Source: Gymnogyps californianus
Taxonomy: Eukaryota; Chordata; Aves; Accipitriformes; Cathartidae
NCBI RefSeq assembly: GCF_018139145.2
Contig: NC_059500.1
Span: 47,142,072-47,206,071, forward strand
DNA: 64,000 nucleotides
Reading direction: 5' to 3'
Shown: positions 1 through 13,200 of the stretch, in pieces
How positions within the stretch are numbered: position 1 is the stretch's first letter
Layout: each line of letters starts with the position of its first letter
Program-made: the position numbers and the translations under genes
The notes under the pieces: model-generated
What the model was told of the DNA's origin: nothing
The model's input: the letters and a program-made list of their open reading frames with translations, nothing else
Database searches by the model: none

Positions 1-278
1 TGCCTCTTAAACACTGACAGCCATGGGGCATCAACCACCTCTCTAGGAAGCCTGTTCCAGTGTTTGACCACCCTCAAAGAAATGTGTCTTAATGTCAAGT
101 CTGAACCTCACCTAATGCAGCTTTGAGCCATTCCCATGCATCCTGTCGGCGGATCCCAGAGAGAAGAGATCAGCACCTCCCTCTCCACTTCCCCTCTTCA
201 GGAAGCTGTAGAGAGCAATGAGGTTGCCCCCAAATTCCTCTTCTCCAAACTAGACAAACCCAGAGCCCTCAGGCACTC

Positions 279-1061
279 CTAATAGGACATGCCTTCCATT
301 CCTTCCACCAGCTTTGTTGCCCTCCTCTGGACGCATTCAAGTACCTGAACATCTTTCTTAAATTGTGGGGCCCAGAGCTGCACACAGTACTCAAGGTGAG
401 GCCGCAACAATGCTGAATACAGTGGGATAATCGCCTCTTTTGACCGGCTGGTTATCCTGTGTTTGATGCACCCCAGGATGTGGGTTGCCCTCTTGGCTGC
501 CAGGGCACGCTGCTGACTCACATTGAGCCTGCTGTCAACCAGCATGCCCAGATCCCTTTCTGCAGGGTTGTTCTCCAGCCACGCCTCTCCCAATTTAGAC
601 TTGTGTCCAGAGTTACTCCGTCCCAGGTGCAGAATCCAACATTTGTTCTTGTTAAATTTCATGCCATTAATGATGGCCCAATGCTCCAATCTATCTAGAT
701 CCCTCTGCAAGGCCTCTTCTCCCTCAAAAGAGTCAGCAGCACCTCCCAGTTTAGTATCACCAGCAAACTTACTAATGGTGCACTCAACTCCTGCATCCAA
801 ATCATTGATAAATATATTGAATAGAACTGGCCCTAGAATTGAACCCTGAGGAACACCGCTGGTGACTGGTCGCCAGCCAGATGTAGCCCCATTCACTACA
901 ACCCTTTGAGCCCTGCCATCCAGCCAGTTCTTCACCCAGCACACTGTGAACCTGCTCATCTCACAGTTGGACAGCTTGTCCGGAAGGATGCTGTGAGGGA
1001 CAGTATCAAAAGCCTTACTAAAATCCAGGAAAGCTGCATCCACCACCCTCCCTTCCTCCAC
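279..1061 (-). pseudogene. CR1 reverse transcriptase remnant
   Basis: 260-residue open stretch from the CR1 polymerase. Motif A ([10 protein letters not shown]), motif B (VPQGSILGP) and the thumb-side [14 protein letters not shown] are clear. The active-site motif normally written [FY]ADD reads FAGD here, so one catalytic aspartate is replaced by glycine. Known family function: target-primed reverse transcription. This copy cannot be active. Confidence 0.93.
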
Positions 1062-1928
1062 TAGGCGGGTGATCTTGTCATAGAAGGGTATCAGATTAGT
1101 TAAACAGGACTTTCCCTTTGTGAACCCATGTTGACTGTGCCTGATGATTGCATTATTCTTTAAATGCCTTTCAGTAGCACCCAGTATGATCTCCGTAATT
1201 TTTCCCAGATAATGAGGTTAGACTAACAGGTCTGTAGTTCCCAGGGTCTTCCCCCATGCCCTTCTGGTAAACAGAATAATGCTGGCTAGCTTTCAGTCAG
1301 TAGGGACCTCCCCAGACTCCCAAGACCTTTGGCAGACGATGGAGAGGGGTCCTGCTGTAACATCCACCACTTCCTCCAGTACCCTGGAATGAATCCCATC
1401 AGGTCCCATGGACTTACAAAGATTCAACTGATATGACTGATACAACTGGTCATTTATAATTTCAGTGTCCATAAAGACTGAGGCAATAAAAAGCATTAAA
1501 TGCCTCTGTCTTTTCTTCATCCCTATTTGTCAGGTGACTATCTTCATCAAGTATTGGTCCAATATTTTCCTTAGTTCTCCTCTTGCTCTTAAAATACTCA
1601 AAAAAGAATTTTTTGTTACCTGATCCAACACTGGCCAGTTTCAACTCTAGTTGACCTTTGGCCTTTTGCGTTTTCTCCCTACACATGCAAACCACAGCTC
1701 TGTAATCTTCCCATGAAGCCTGACCTCGCTTCCAGAGATCATACAATTTCTTTTCCGCCTGAGTTCCACGAGGAGTTCCCTGTTCAGCCAAGATGGTCTT
1801 CTGCCCTGATTGCTTGACTTTCTCTCCTGTGCTTCTAAAAGGTGGTTCTTAAAAACTGACCAGCTGTCATGGATCCCTAAGCCCTCAAAAGCAGATTCCC
1901 AGGGGACACTGCTAACTAGCTCCCTGAG

Positions 1929-2491
1929 TTAGTTAAAGTTTGCTCTCTTGAAATCCAGGGTAGCAGCTCTGCTGACCTTTTTTCTCATTACACCAAAAAT
2001 TTTAAACTTAACCATTTCATGATCACCGTGGCCAAGACAGCCACCTACCATCACATCTCCCACTAGCCCTTCTCTATTCCCAAACAAGTCTAAGAGGGCA
2101 TCTTTCCTAGTTGGCTCACTGAGTACTTGTAACAAGAAATTATCTTGAACATACTTCTGGAATTTCCCGGTCTTGCTTGTCACAGTGGTCTGGTATTCCC
2201 AGTTGATGTCTGGGAAGTTGAAATCTCCCATAAAGACAAGGGCTACCAAGCCAGAGATTTCTCCTAATTGCCTACAGAATCAGTGCTATCATCCTGGCTG
2301 AGTAAAGAATAGTAGACACCCACAATGACATCTGCTTCATTTTCCATCCCCCTAATCCTCACCCAGAGGCTCTCAACCACATCATCCCTAGTTGTAAGAG
2401 CTGTACAGTCAAACCTCTCCCTTACATACCGTGCAACTCCTCCACCTTGCCTGCCCTGCTTATGCCTCCTGAAGAGCCTGTAGCCCTGCAT
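1929..2491 (-). pseudogene. CR1 endonuclease (APE-type) remnant in two frames
   Basis: Two open stretches, 2264-2491 and 1929-2249, carry successive parts of the apurinic-type endonuclease: FRRHKQGRQGGGVARYVRE, ESLWVRIRG and GDFNFPDINWEYQ, then LGHGDHEMVKF, whose GDH pair is the C-terminal catalytic signature. The two parts are separated by a frame break near 2255. N-terminal residues of the domain are missing. Confidence 0.88.
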
Positions 2492-2550
2492 CCCAGCACT
2501 CCAGCTGTGGGACTCATTCCACCAAGTCAGGCGGTGCTATGCCATCCCTT

Positions 2551-3355
2551 GGCTTACCTTTTCTACTGTATATCAGTATAGTTTAGTTCAGATGTTTATA
2601 TACTGCTCCACTATGCAAACTAAAACACAGCATATGGGCATTACCGAGAGATTCCCTTTAATGAAGGCAAACTTTTCATTTGAATTAAAATGCTAATACA
2701 CATGCAAACTCAGATGAGTAAAGGTGTAAGTTAGTTTGAAACAGTACACTACAGATGGCACCATTAAAATGTGACATATTTGGCTTTGTTAGAGGTTACT
2801 TAGAAGTGCACACAAATGGAAATATCATGCACTGAGGTACTGACTTGGTGACAACTGCTTTCAGTGAGTCCTTCTGTACCTTCACCTTTAGACTGTCTTC
2901 TCAGTATACAGCTGCATGTAGAGCAGGAAATTACCATTATTATACACTATTTTGGAAATACAAAAGAGTACTGCATTAATCCTCCACACACCTAATTGCT
3001 GAAGAAATGTCTAATCACTGCGGGAAACTCACTGCCATCCCACAGTAACCTTGTTAGGTGAGAAAAGCCCATGAAGAAGCCAGAGGAGAATTTCCTGCGC
3101 AAAGGAAATGTTGTCAGTCCTGAAAGTAAGAGAATTCCTGCAATGGGGTGTGGCTTCTAGATGTAGGGCAGTAACATTTCATGAAAGCTGGTCAAAATCA
3201 ACAATGTTCTCACTAGTACTGCTTTGGAAGACATTAGGGACCAGTGCCCAAGCAATTATATTCAGTTAATTTTTGTCTACTCTAGTGAGGAGGATTGCTA
3301 AATACAACCCCCCTTTTAAGGTCTGTCTTAGCAAGACTGCAAAGTGGAAAAGTTC
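2551..3355. other. Intergenic or distal 3' UTR, no gene seen
   Basis: Ordinary AT-rich sequence between the CR1 copy and the candidate FOCAD poly(A) signal. No convincing exon, repeat or RNA gene on either strand. In other vertebrates HACD4 lies beyond the FOCAD 3' end, but none of its coding sequence was recognised here. Confidence 0.5.
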
Positions 3356-4163
3356 TTTATTCCTTCAGAAAGAGAAGAATATTAAATAAGGAAAATGGGA
3401 GGGGCTAATCTATTTAAGATGGCAAAGGTGGAAGAGTTGCTGTACTGTCCCTTTTGCCTAGGGCAGAGAAAAACTCTCTTTATGTGCAAAGGAGGGTAAA
3501 GGAGACAAGAACAGTTATAAGTGGAAAGAAAACTGCAACCATCCTGGAGCTGGGGACATAGCAGCCATTAGGATCACTGACTTCTTTCAATGATCTTGAT
3601 AAAGCCATTGCAATAAAGCATACCACCCCCTTCAGAAACCCTGCTCACATTATGTATCTTCAATGTGTTGTCACTGCTGTGCAAGAGCATCATGGTATTA
3701 CTAAAAAAGGGTTATCAGTTAAAAAATAACGCTCATTCAGAAGTCTGTCACACTAAAACATACTTTAGTAAATAAGCTACACCCAAACAAATTTTACAAG
3801 TTTTTTTTCTACCCATTCCTACAAAGCTTCCATGAGTTAAGGAATATTCCACTCCAGCTTTCAAGGCTCCCAGGTGTCAATGAAACACCTCAATTGAAAC
3901 AACTGAATGTGTACTTCTCATTTAGATTCAGCACAGCTCAAACCGTGCTAGATTGTTTGTAAAAGAACAACACCCCATCAGTGAAGAACAAAATCTTGAT
4001 TTTCATCTTACGAGTCTTTGGGAGGAGGTAAAAGGATAAAAAAAAAAATCCAAAGCCTTCTGATAGGAGACTTCTTTGAAATTGGTCTACTTGGTGCCTG
4101 AGCAGCAATATTATGCTTTCAAGTATGAACAGTTTTCTTCATTGGATAAGATACGGCATGCAG
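3356..4163 (-). other. FOCAD: Probable FOCAD 3' UTR with candidate poly(A) signal
   Basis: The first AATAAA on the minus strand after the stop is at 3356-3361, about 800 bases downstream, followed some 40-50 bases later by a G/T-rich stretch on the transcript strand. No competing minus-strand AATAAA was seen nearer the stop. The signal is inferred; ATTAAA at about 2655 is a possible distal alternative. Confidence 0.4.
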
Positions 4164-4237
4164 CTACCACCCATAAGCTTTAGTCCACACTGCTTTCTTC
4201 TTGAACTCTGCAAGAGATCTCAAGGCCAGAAGCGTCA
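4164..4237 (-). CDS. FOCAD: FOCAD last coding exon with stop (residues 1141-1164)
   Basis: 74 coding bases, phase 1 in, ending in TAG (complement at 4164-4166). Acceptor TCACAG after a CTTGTCTT tract. Encodes VTLLALRSLAEFKKKAVWTK and AYGW, the exact kind of C-terminus known for focadhesin. The exon continues into the 3' UTR at lower coordinates. Confidence 0.95.
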
Positions 4238-7200
4238 CTGTGAAGACAAGGACAAATGACATTAATTTGTGCAGTCCAGACTGAAAAGGATGTGAGAGTA
4301 TTCTCCCTAGTCATTTTACTAACACACATATAGACTCAGTTCTCTTTTTACTGACTCTTTTCATGACTTTTTCACTTCCTAGCCTGACAGTTTCTGATGC
4401 TACTTCTGCTGTTCACAAGATATACTAGTCTCTACACTCCTCTGAAATGTGATGTTGTACTAGGCCTTTCATCTGCCTTATGGCATGTCTCCTACTGAAA
4501 TCATATAACATCATCTGCTAATTAGACCATTACTTTGAAGCAGCACATAGATCAACCCAACACTGCAGAAAATTTGAATTCAATGAGCAATGATGCAAGA
4601 GGGGAGACAGGAGGCACTGGGAAGGACAGAAGCACAAAGTAGAATGCCTTAAGTCCTCCGTGCAATTCACTGATTGGAAATGCAATTCACTGATTCCTCA
4701 ATTCAATTTTAAAGGATGATGCATTTAGGCAAAATCCAGTAACCAAACCAGTCACATTCTAGTCATCCAGAAGGGAGTTCCATGTTCTAGTACTTAAAAG
4801 CAAAAAAACCAATGGAAAGCTCAAGGGAAACAATGACTTATGCCAATCAGGGCATATGAGAATATACTGTGTATATCAGAATCCTCTGATGTACAGACGA
4901 GATTCTCCAACAACCCTTAGCATTGTTTCTGGTGGAGATTAGCAGACACAACAGGGGAATTTTGAAATTTATTAGAGAGTGACTAAAGACTGCACACCCT
5001 CAAAACAAGGCTAATTATCCTAGTAATACAAAGAACTTATAAGCGGATTTCAAGAAGCCATGTTTAGGTCCAACAAATCACGTGATTCAAAGGAGGTGCC
5101 TTGTGTTAATGGAAAGAAGCACAAGCACACTCACTTCACTTGAGGGTATTTGTGGTGTCCTCTTAAAATGACTTGCACAGATTGTATTCACAATCCTACA
5201 TCTTTAGGTGAGCAATGGGGCGCATGCTAGGGCCACAGGCCATTACTGTAATTCAAAATATCACATACTTCCCATCTTTCTTTTCATACATCTTTTCAGC
5301 AACCCTCATTCCTCTATCCTTTCTTGTCAGACCACTCTACTAGGCTGTCATTGCCTGTCTCCTATCCCTTCCCCACAGTTCAGTTTGCAGCTGCACCTGA
5401 ATAAATTGTTATGTGATTTCTATTCTAGTACTGGAGGGTTTCCAAGTAGTATGTTGCATTCTATTTTTAAGGGTAACTTCAAAAACAATTGACAGGTCTA
5501 TCACTGAAATACGCTTGTAGGACCAGATGTACCTTTAGGTCCTTTGGATCTTCAGTGGTACATTGTAAGCATCAGCAGATGAGACAGCAAATATAAGACG
5601 GTGTTACAGACAGCAATGTTAACTTACCTGTGAAGGTTTCCTTAAAGACAAAATATAGCTCTGCTACATGTGCTAATAGTACAGATTCATCACACTCCTT
5701 TTAACAACTGGATTTTGATCTGTACTGATAGTTATGGAAAAATAAGGACCAATTAAAAATATCCTACCTTTCAGCAGCTCCATTGATGATTTTGATAATG
5801 CTTCCTGAGGACCCTCCATCATATTGATCAGCCAGTCAATAAACTAAACACAAAGGAAAATCTCAATTAAAAGAGCCTGTGTATCAGAACACCACAAATT
5901 CTTTTCAGTTTGACAGGCAACATCTGACTGCTGCTAAACTCATAGTTACCTAATCAGAGGCAGTGGCCAATCAAGCTTCTGCCCAAACTATCCAAACACC
6001 CTAGAGTACATCTCACTGTCAGTGCAATTTCTGCCACAGCTAGATCTGAAACTCCCTTTGTTCCTTCTCATTACCTCAGCAATAATTCTTTGTAACAAAA
6101 AAGGCACAGTAAATATAAAAATTTCCCTCCGTCTTGCCTGTTCATGCCTTTAACCTATTAATACGATCCTTTCTTATCGGTCTCTTGTCCAAACGTTTTA
6201 CTGCAAATCCTTCAGAACTCTTACTGCCTTTGTCCCTCTTCTGACCTCTCTCATTTTTCATTGTTTTTCTGGCAGCACAGGGTGCCTGGAGGACAACATG
6301 GTATTTCAACCTTATCAGGATAATTTTCAGGGCATAGTCTCAAATTCTTCCCTAAAGCCTTATTAGGCACTTGCATATTAACAGCCCACTCCTGCCTTCC
6401 TCCCACATTCTCAATTCAGTGATTACTCTGGGCACGGGAGTGTACAGGAGCCAGTCCTTAATGGATTCTGGTTTGCACAAAACAGCTAACTATTAATCTA
6501 TAGGTTTATAACAATATTTCCACATATCTCAACCACAAGCAATCTACAGGCTTGCCATATTAGGCACAATTTTCCACACTTATTTTCAACTTATACTTGA
6601 AAATAAATGACACACACTACAAACTGCACAGAAGATCTTTGATTGCCCCAAATTGCCACTGTGCTGACGTCCAACTGCAGAGGATCTGTCTTTCAGTGTT
6701 TAAAAGACCGACTTGCTACCTGCAGCTGCCAACTCTCCTCTCCCAGCTGTACCCTCTGAAGAGTTTGACTCTCAACATTGGAATGTTTTATGTTCTTTCA
6801 ACTCTCACAGTTTACTTGAGAAACTACATTCAATCTTTTGAGACAAGTCATATCTGATTGCAAATAAAGAAAAACAAGATTACAAGTCAGATGCAAGATA
6901 GAGAGGAAATAACTGCTCCACCTAAGACTTGAGGTGACTACTAAAAATAGGGTGCTTTCTGACTCTTGGAAAATGCTTACCACTACATGCATTTTTACCT
7001 TCTGTGTTTGTTCCTTCCAAGGCTCTTTAGCCAGCAAAAGGGAAATGCTGCTTGGAAGGAGAGTGAGTGTCTCTTGCACAGCAAGCTTGTCAGTGGGGTG
7101 CTTGCCAATGTGATCCTCAGATAATTCCGGTAATATCGTTTGGTGCTTCCATGGTGACCAGTCAGCACTGAGGCCAAGCAGTAATGGTGCACCATGGTCA

Positions 7201-10200
7201 GCCCAGGCCACCACAGAAGCTGCAAACAGCCACAGGAGGAAATCTATGCACTGAACAAGAAAAGGCAAAAATGCACTTTATTAAACAAATAATACAGAAG
7301 GGGAAAGAAAACCCCAATTAAAAAAAAACCCAAACCAAAAATCCAGGTGGTGGCTTGCTCTTCAAAACAATCACCTGCAAATTCAGCTAACATTCAAAAT
7401 GCAAGAACTAAAAAGTTCTTAATATTCTCTTATGCTTTGAAGCAGCATAAGCCTTTTTCTAACCTCCAAATCAAATTAAAATGTCTACAGAAAGAAAAGC
7501 AAAACCACACTCTTCTAAAATCATCCTTTAGATTAAGGCTGATCCACATTTCATCTAAAATGGGGAAATAACTTCTTTACAGCAAGCTGACTGTTGAGGG
7601 AAATTAGAGATGGTCACCCTTGTGGTGCTACAAATGGTTGCGAAATATTGCAGCAATGTAACGAATGCCCTTCTGATCTAAGCAGTAGCTTATTTTATGT
7701 CCTCAACAAGAAGACTTAAACAGCTGAACAGTTGTAACAATGAACAGTATTAGTTCCCTAAAACTGTTCAAGCCCTCTTCGAAACACCAGCTGCACAGTT
7801 TTGACCTGCTTAGACAGTTCTACTGGTGAATTCAAACTTTTCATTTAATTGTTTTAAATACAGTAAAATTGAAGCAATGATTTCCTTTAGTTGCCTTTAG
7901 CTTCCATCATAATTTAAATGTCATGGTTATTTTAAAGTAAGAGTTTTAAATACACATACATTCACAAAAATTGAGAAGACTTTCTCTATGGAGGTAAGAT
8001 GACAACCTTCTAAAATATAAAAGCATGGGGAATAATACTTATTGCTGAGGAAGAATGTGAAATACATCAAAACCTCCTTTTTTCCTGAAAGCTGCAAATT
8101 ATTTTCACAGCATGTACCTCTTTAAGATTGACACTGTGTAAGGGTGTTGACTTGTATGCCAAATTTCTGATGTAGCCCATCAAGTCTAGCAGCCAGTCCA
8201 TTCTTTTCAGCACTCCTAGAAGAACAAGAACATTGACTCACATAAAACAGTAGAATGCACCATTTTTCATTAAAAAGCAAGCATAGGGAATCACTATTGC
8301 AACAAAGCACTGACTGTGGAAGAACAACAATCACCAATACCACTATCACATTTGATTCACTGTTGCCACTGATAGAAGGCATATGGGCACTTAAACAGTA
8401 CAAAAACTTTGCTTATAATGCAGGCAACACACCGAACACACAGAAAAAGGAATGCTGAGCAAGAATTATTTCACATAATGGCAGCCTGCAGGTCCCACTA
8501 ACCCAGTCTGCCTATATGACCGCTACAGGATCCTAAAGCCTCCCTGAAGTTTTTGCCCCAGTACTTCATTTAAGTCTAGCACTAATGTCACTGTACGTTG
8601 GGCAAGAATGTGGGGAGTGCTGCAAAAATCCTCCTATAGTGCAGAGCGGATAGTAAAACACAGTCAAGGCATGCAAATAAAATCAGCCCTCAACCCAAGG
8701 ATGGAACATACTTCATTGATTCAGATTCTGCTGTCCAAAATCCATTCTACCTCCTACAAACTAATAACCACCTTCACCTTTGAGACTATGTCACTTCATA
8801 CACTACCATTCCTTGTACTCTTTACATGTGCCCTCTTTCATGTTACCTCCTCTTTAACCCAGAGGAGCCTCACTTCACTCATTCAAAACTCACTACTGTT
8901 TGAAGTTCTTCAACCACAGCTGGCAGCTGAAGCATCTAGCAATATAATGTTTTGAAGTTGTTCTGTGAACACAGGCAGCCAAAGATCATTCTGCCATGAA
9001 AATGAGACCTCATTCTTCCCTCCCTCTGTTCTTGTTTCTTCCTCCTTTACCTTCCTCTGTGATTCTGCTACTTCTCTTGCATCAGCTCCAGTGCTTTATC
9101 AGACCCTTAGCTGAGCCAGCCCAACCCATTAACCCACCAGATAACTATCTGGTATGGTTATGAAGAGGCAGAGGGGCAATTTGTTTCCTGTGTCAACTCA
9201 GTGCAAGGAGTTCATAAAAGCAAGCCATCTCCTTCGTTCAACCAGTCTCACAGGAACATGCCCCTACGTACTGTGTCACACACTGCTAAGTCAGATATTA
9301 GATCTGAAGGTTAGCAGAGTTGCACCATTACTGGTCTCTGATGTGCTATGTACATTTCTAACACTATCTTACACTGAAAGTCTAAAAAGACTAGGAGACA
9401 TGGATCTAGTCAAAACTCTGGTCTGCAAACCACCCGGCTGAGATAAATGACTTACAGCTGATCCACAGAAACATAAAGAATTGGAGAAAAACATAAAAGC
9501 AATGTTTGATACAAGTATTTGAAGAGCACAAAAATTCCGAAGATTGGGTAGTTTCTAATATGGATAAATTTGGAAACACTTGGGTTAAACCATCTTAAAA
9601 TTATTTTAAAAGAATCAGTATAGATCTGTTGATATCTGTTGATTTTGTTGTTGATCCTTCTTTAAGCCTGACCTTACCTGTGTTTTCATGGCTCACAATA
9701 CGAGCATGATAGAAACTATGCAAGAGCATCCATAAAATATTTTCTTTCTGGTGATATCCTGCCACAGTATCAATCACGGCACTCAAGTTCATCAGAGGCA
9801 GTCTGCCTTGAGAAATTAAATACACTTTCGTGAATGTGGCCTTCTCTATATTGTTCTGCAAATGCAATTAAAAAAACATGTTAAATTAGAATGTACCTTT
9901 CTTGTGGGAACAGTAGATACTGCATTCCTCTTTATAAAAAAAGGGGAGAAATTCTTTGGCTATCTAGCAGGCTCATTTTTCTTCAAGACAAATTACTAAA
10001 CAGAAGACTGTACATATTACTTTAATTTTACACGTTTCTAAATAGTCCAAAGTGCAATTCAGTACAGTTTGACTGTTTTCATACTGCTTTAAATTTTACA
10101 TTTCCCTTTGAATTGAAATGAACCAGTTTGACAGTTCTGGAGACTCAAGTCTTCTTGCAAGACAGATTCACTGCAGTGATAAAATGGGTTTTCTTAAATG

Positions 10201-13200
10201 GCATTTTCCAGTGTGCAAATAAGAACTCAAAGATATAAGGAAATGATGGTTCAGCTTCCCTAACCTATTTAAATGCTTGATTCTCTAGTGAACCTGCCAG
10301 TAAAGAGAACAACATAGTTTTATCTCATGGATGTTTGTTTATAACAACCTGATCTGAAACCATCAAGTCCTTTCACACAGGTCATTTCCTTAGCATTTCA
10401 GCTGCTAATTGATTCCACTGCTAATTGATTCCACTGGTGAGCTAGAAGCTGAAAGCTTTTCTATTCCATTGTCATCCTTAGCCATCTTGTCCACCAGAAA
10501 ATATTCTGAGTGTGAATGCAAATATAGCACATTAAGTCAAGGATGAAAGGTTGTTCAGCCAAAGTATATCACATTTCTAACTGAAGCAAGGATCCACCAG
10601 TTCAAGCACAGCTAGTCATCAGGATGCATTTACAGTCTGTTTCAAGTAGGTGGTTATGTTAACCAAAAAGAGGACTATGGTCTGAAGTTTGCATCATTGG
10701 TCTGGGATTCAGAAGATCTAACACCATTCCTGTTCTGCTAACAGAGCCCTGCCTGAACTTGACCAAGTTACTTAGACTCTCCATTTCAAAACTCCCAGGT
10801 GAAATAAGCAGCATTTCAGTTGCCTTGAGAAAGTTTTGGATATGGACTCTTATCACTTTTGCTTCTCTCTGCTGCCTGCAAATTAGAGCCAGAACACTCT
10901 TACTTGCATGGTAGATAAAACAATCAATGCTCCCAATGAGCTAAAACACTCTGGTGACAAGAAAAATGGTAAGACATGCTTGTTTCACATGATTTGGTGA
11001 TAAAAGACCAGGAGTAAAACATCATTACCTTAGAGATCTGGACAATGCGATCAATCTCTGAATCGGCCATTTCTGAGATACATTTTGCTACATCGATATA
11101 CATCTCCAGTTCGCCTCTCTGGAAACAGAAAAGTAAATGTATGTTTAGACGCATACTTCCAGGTTTCTTCATCATTAAAATTGGTGAGTCCAGGAACTTT
11201 GTTAATGATCATGAAGAATATTTAATCTAGTCTCTAGCCTCATTTTATTTATTCTATTTTAGAAATTCTGTATTTGCTGGGGACTTCAATGTACTTAATT
11301 ATTAAGGAATAATGGTATCTGAAAACTTTCAAAGAGTTTGTTTTATTTTTAACAGAAAAGTGCCCTTCCTTGGAGATATTTTCTGTAGCTAGATAGTTTC
11401 TTTAAATCACTGTGAGAAGCTGAATCCTCTGTGGGGGAAAAAAAAAACCCTTCTGATTGTTCTCTGCTTCTGTTTCAATAACATTTATTTCAGTACTAAT
11501 ACTGTATACCAAATCATTTATGAGGGAAAAGCGTACATTAAATTGGTTTCACAACTTAGTCATATTGTAAAGGATATCTGAGAGTAACTTAAATTGAAAT
11601 TATGCAGGTATCTTAACTACTGTCACTAAAAATTTTACATCTACTTCACGTTTCAAATCTGATGGGTCAGTGCAAAAAGATGGGACTTACCATCAGTAAA
11701 AATACCCAGTTACAATGTTCATACACCTCATACTTATTCCTTACCTGAACCTCGTTTGGTAGAAGCTCAAATATTTTCTCCACAGCCTGGCACAGAAAGC
11801 TCCAGCAGTACTGGGCAGGGTTTGGAAGTTTCATTGCCTGTATGAGCCCCTGTAAAATACACTGGCAAATTTCTGGGTTTTTGGTGCGGTTCTTCACTTC
11901 AAATTGTTGTATCAGAAACACTTCTGTAAAAGACTGTAGTTTGTCTTCTGTAACATGCTTCATCCACAGGGGCAAGGACATGAAAAGGTATTTCTGGGTT
12001 TTCATCTGAAAAGCAAAAACTTTCACTTAGTTTCAGATTCTAGCTCTTCACTGACCTTCAACTAGTGTTATACAGGATGAAATTATAAAACAGTGGCTCA
12101 AACACCACTTAAAAAAAGCACTCAAAGTCATAAATACTTCTCAATTCTTCTTCCCTCTTTTGATGAATTGCTTGAATTAAAGAGAGTTCAAATATGTCAA
12201 TGTTCTATTTTCCTTAAAAAGCGAGGAACTTTCTTTCAATGAACCCTAGATACCATGTCTCTGTACTTGCAGGACAATTGTGATTTCCCTGTATAGTGCC
12301 CACTGCATTCCTACATAAAGCATACAGACTGACTAGACAGCCAAGGACAGAAGTATGGTACTCCTAGCACCATTAATATTGCTAGCTAGTGAGGAAGAAT
12401 GAATAATTACCTTGAAGGAATCCAAAGCTTACACACTCTGTGGCTGAGCTCATTTTGTGCCCTCAAATTCCCACTGCAGTGAGAAACCGGTGCTCAGAAA
12501 TAAAATCTTTCTTTTTTTGGTACCTTACCAATTATGTATCTTAAAATTGCCACCAAGTGTTTGTATATCTGTGAAGACTAATGAATTAAAAACTACAAGA
12601 CAAAAATACCCCTTGAAGAACTGGAAAAGATCACGGAAATCCACAACGGGTTTTCTGAGAATTGTCATGAACCTGCTCCTCAACTTGTATAAACTGACAG
12701 AACTGCACAGTCAAGTGCACTGTGGGATTCACGGAGTTTTACATACTGTATCATGGAGTCGATGTTGTACCTCCATAAGAAGAGCTGCACTGGAGTGGAG
12801 AATAAGCCCAAATTCAATTACACTATAGGTTAGTCTATTGATGATCTACAGAATTAAGGCAAGGTTTTCAAGAAGTAACACGTTTTACTAGATCAAGAGA
12901 CACTGCTGGAAGAAGCAGGCAAGCTTTTGGACAGATAGGTTGGACTTTTGTCTAAGACTATCAGCTGGTGTAATAAAAGATACTTTTTCTCCCTATATGC
13001 CATGCCTTCTCACATCTCTAGGTTATCAGAGCTATAGCATGAAACGAGAGAGAAGAAACAGGTCTTAAGCGATTTAAGTAAAACCAGTGTAGCAGATCTT
13101 AAGTCTGCCTTGAATTTCAAGGTCCCAGAATAGCCTTTCTCCCACTATAAATATTTACTAAACAATATTTCTGCAGAATTCTGAACCCAGCAATCCTTTT

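Larger units (their letters stand above)
1..2550 (-). mobile_element. CR1-type LINE, 5'-truncated, running off the left edge
   Basis: Minus-strand non-LTR retrotransposon of the bird CR1 group. From 5' to 3': endonuclease part at 1929-2545 (GYRLFRRHKQGRQGGGVARY, then GDFNFPDINWEYQ), linker at 1293-1791, reverse transcriptase at 279-1061 (motif [15 protein letters not shown], motif [12 protein letters not shown]), then 3' sequence to base 1. The extreme 3' end, where CR1 carries its octamer repeats, is outside the window. The 5' end is lost near 2545, upstream of WWNES. The frame is broken into at least four pieces, so the copy is dead. It lies downstream of FOCAD in the same orientation. Confidence 0.95.
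5844..9677 (-). other. FOCAD introns between exons 25 and 28, nothing else seen
   Basis: Introns 5844-6998, 7251-8117 and 8216-9677. AT-rich, with an A-rich run at 7318-7340 and no recognisable repeat family, RNA gene or extra exon. Confidence 0.55.

Noticed and set aside
1..4163. HACD4, the usual neighbour beyond the FOCAD 3' end
   Set aside because: No coding segment recognised; if present it must lie left of the CR1 copy.
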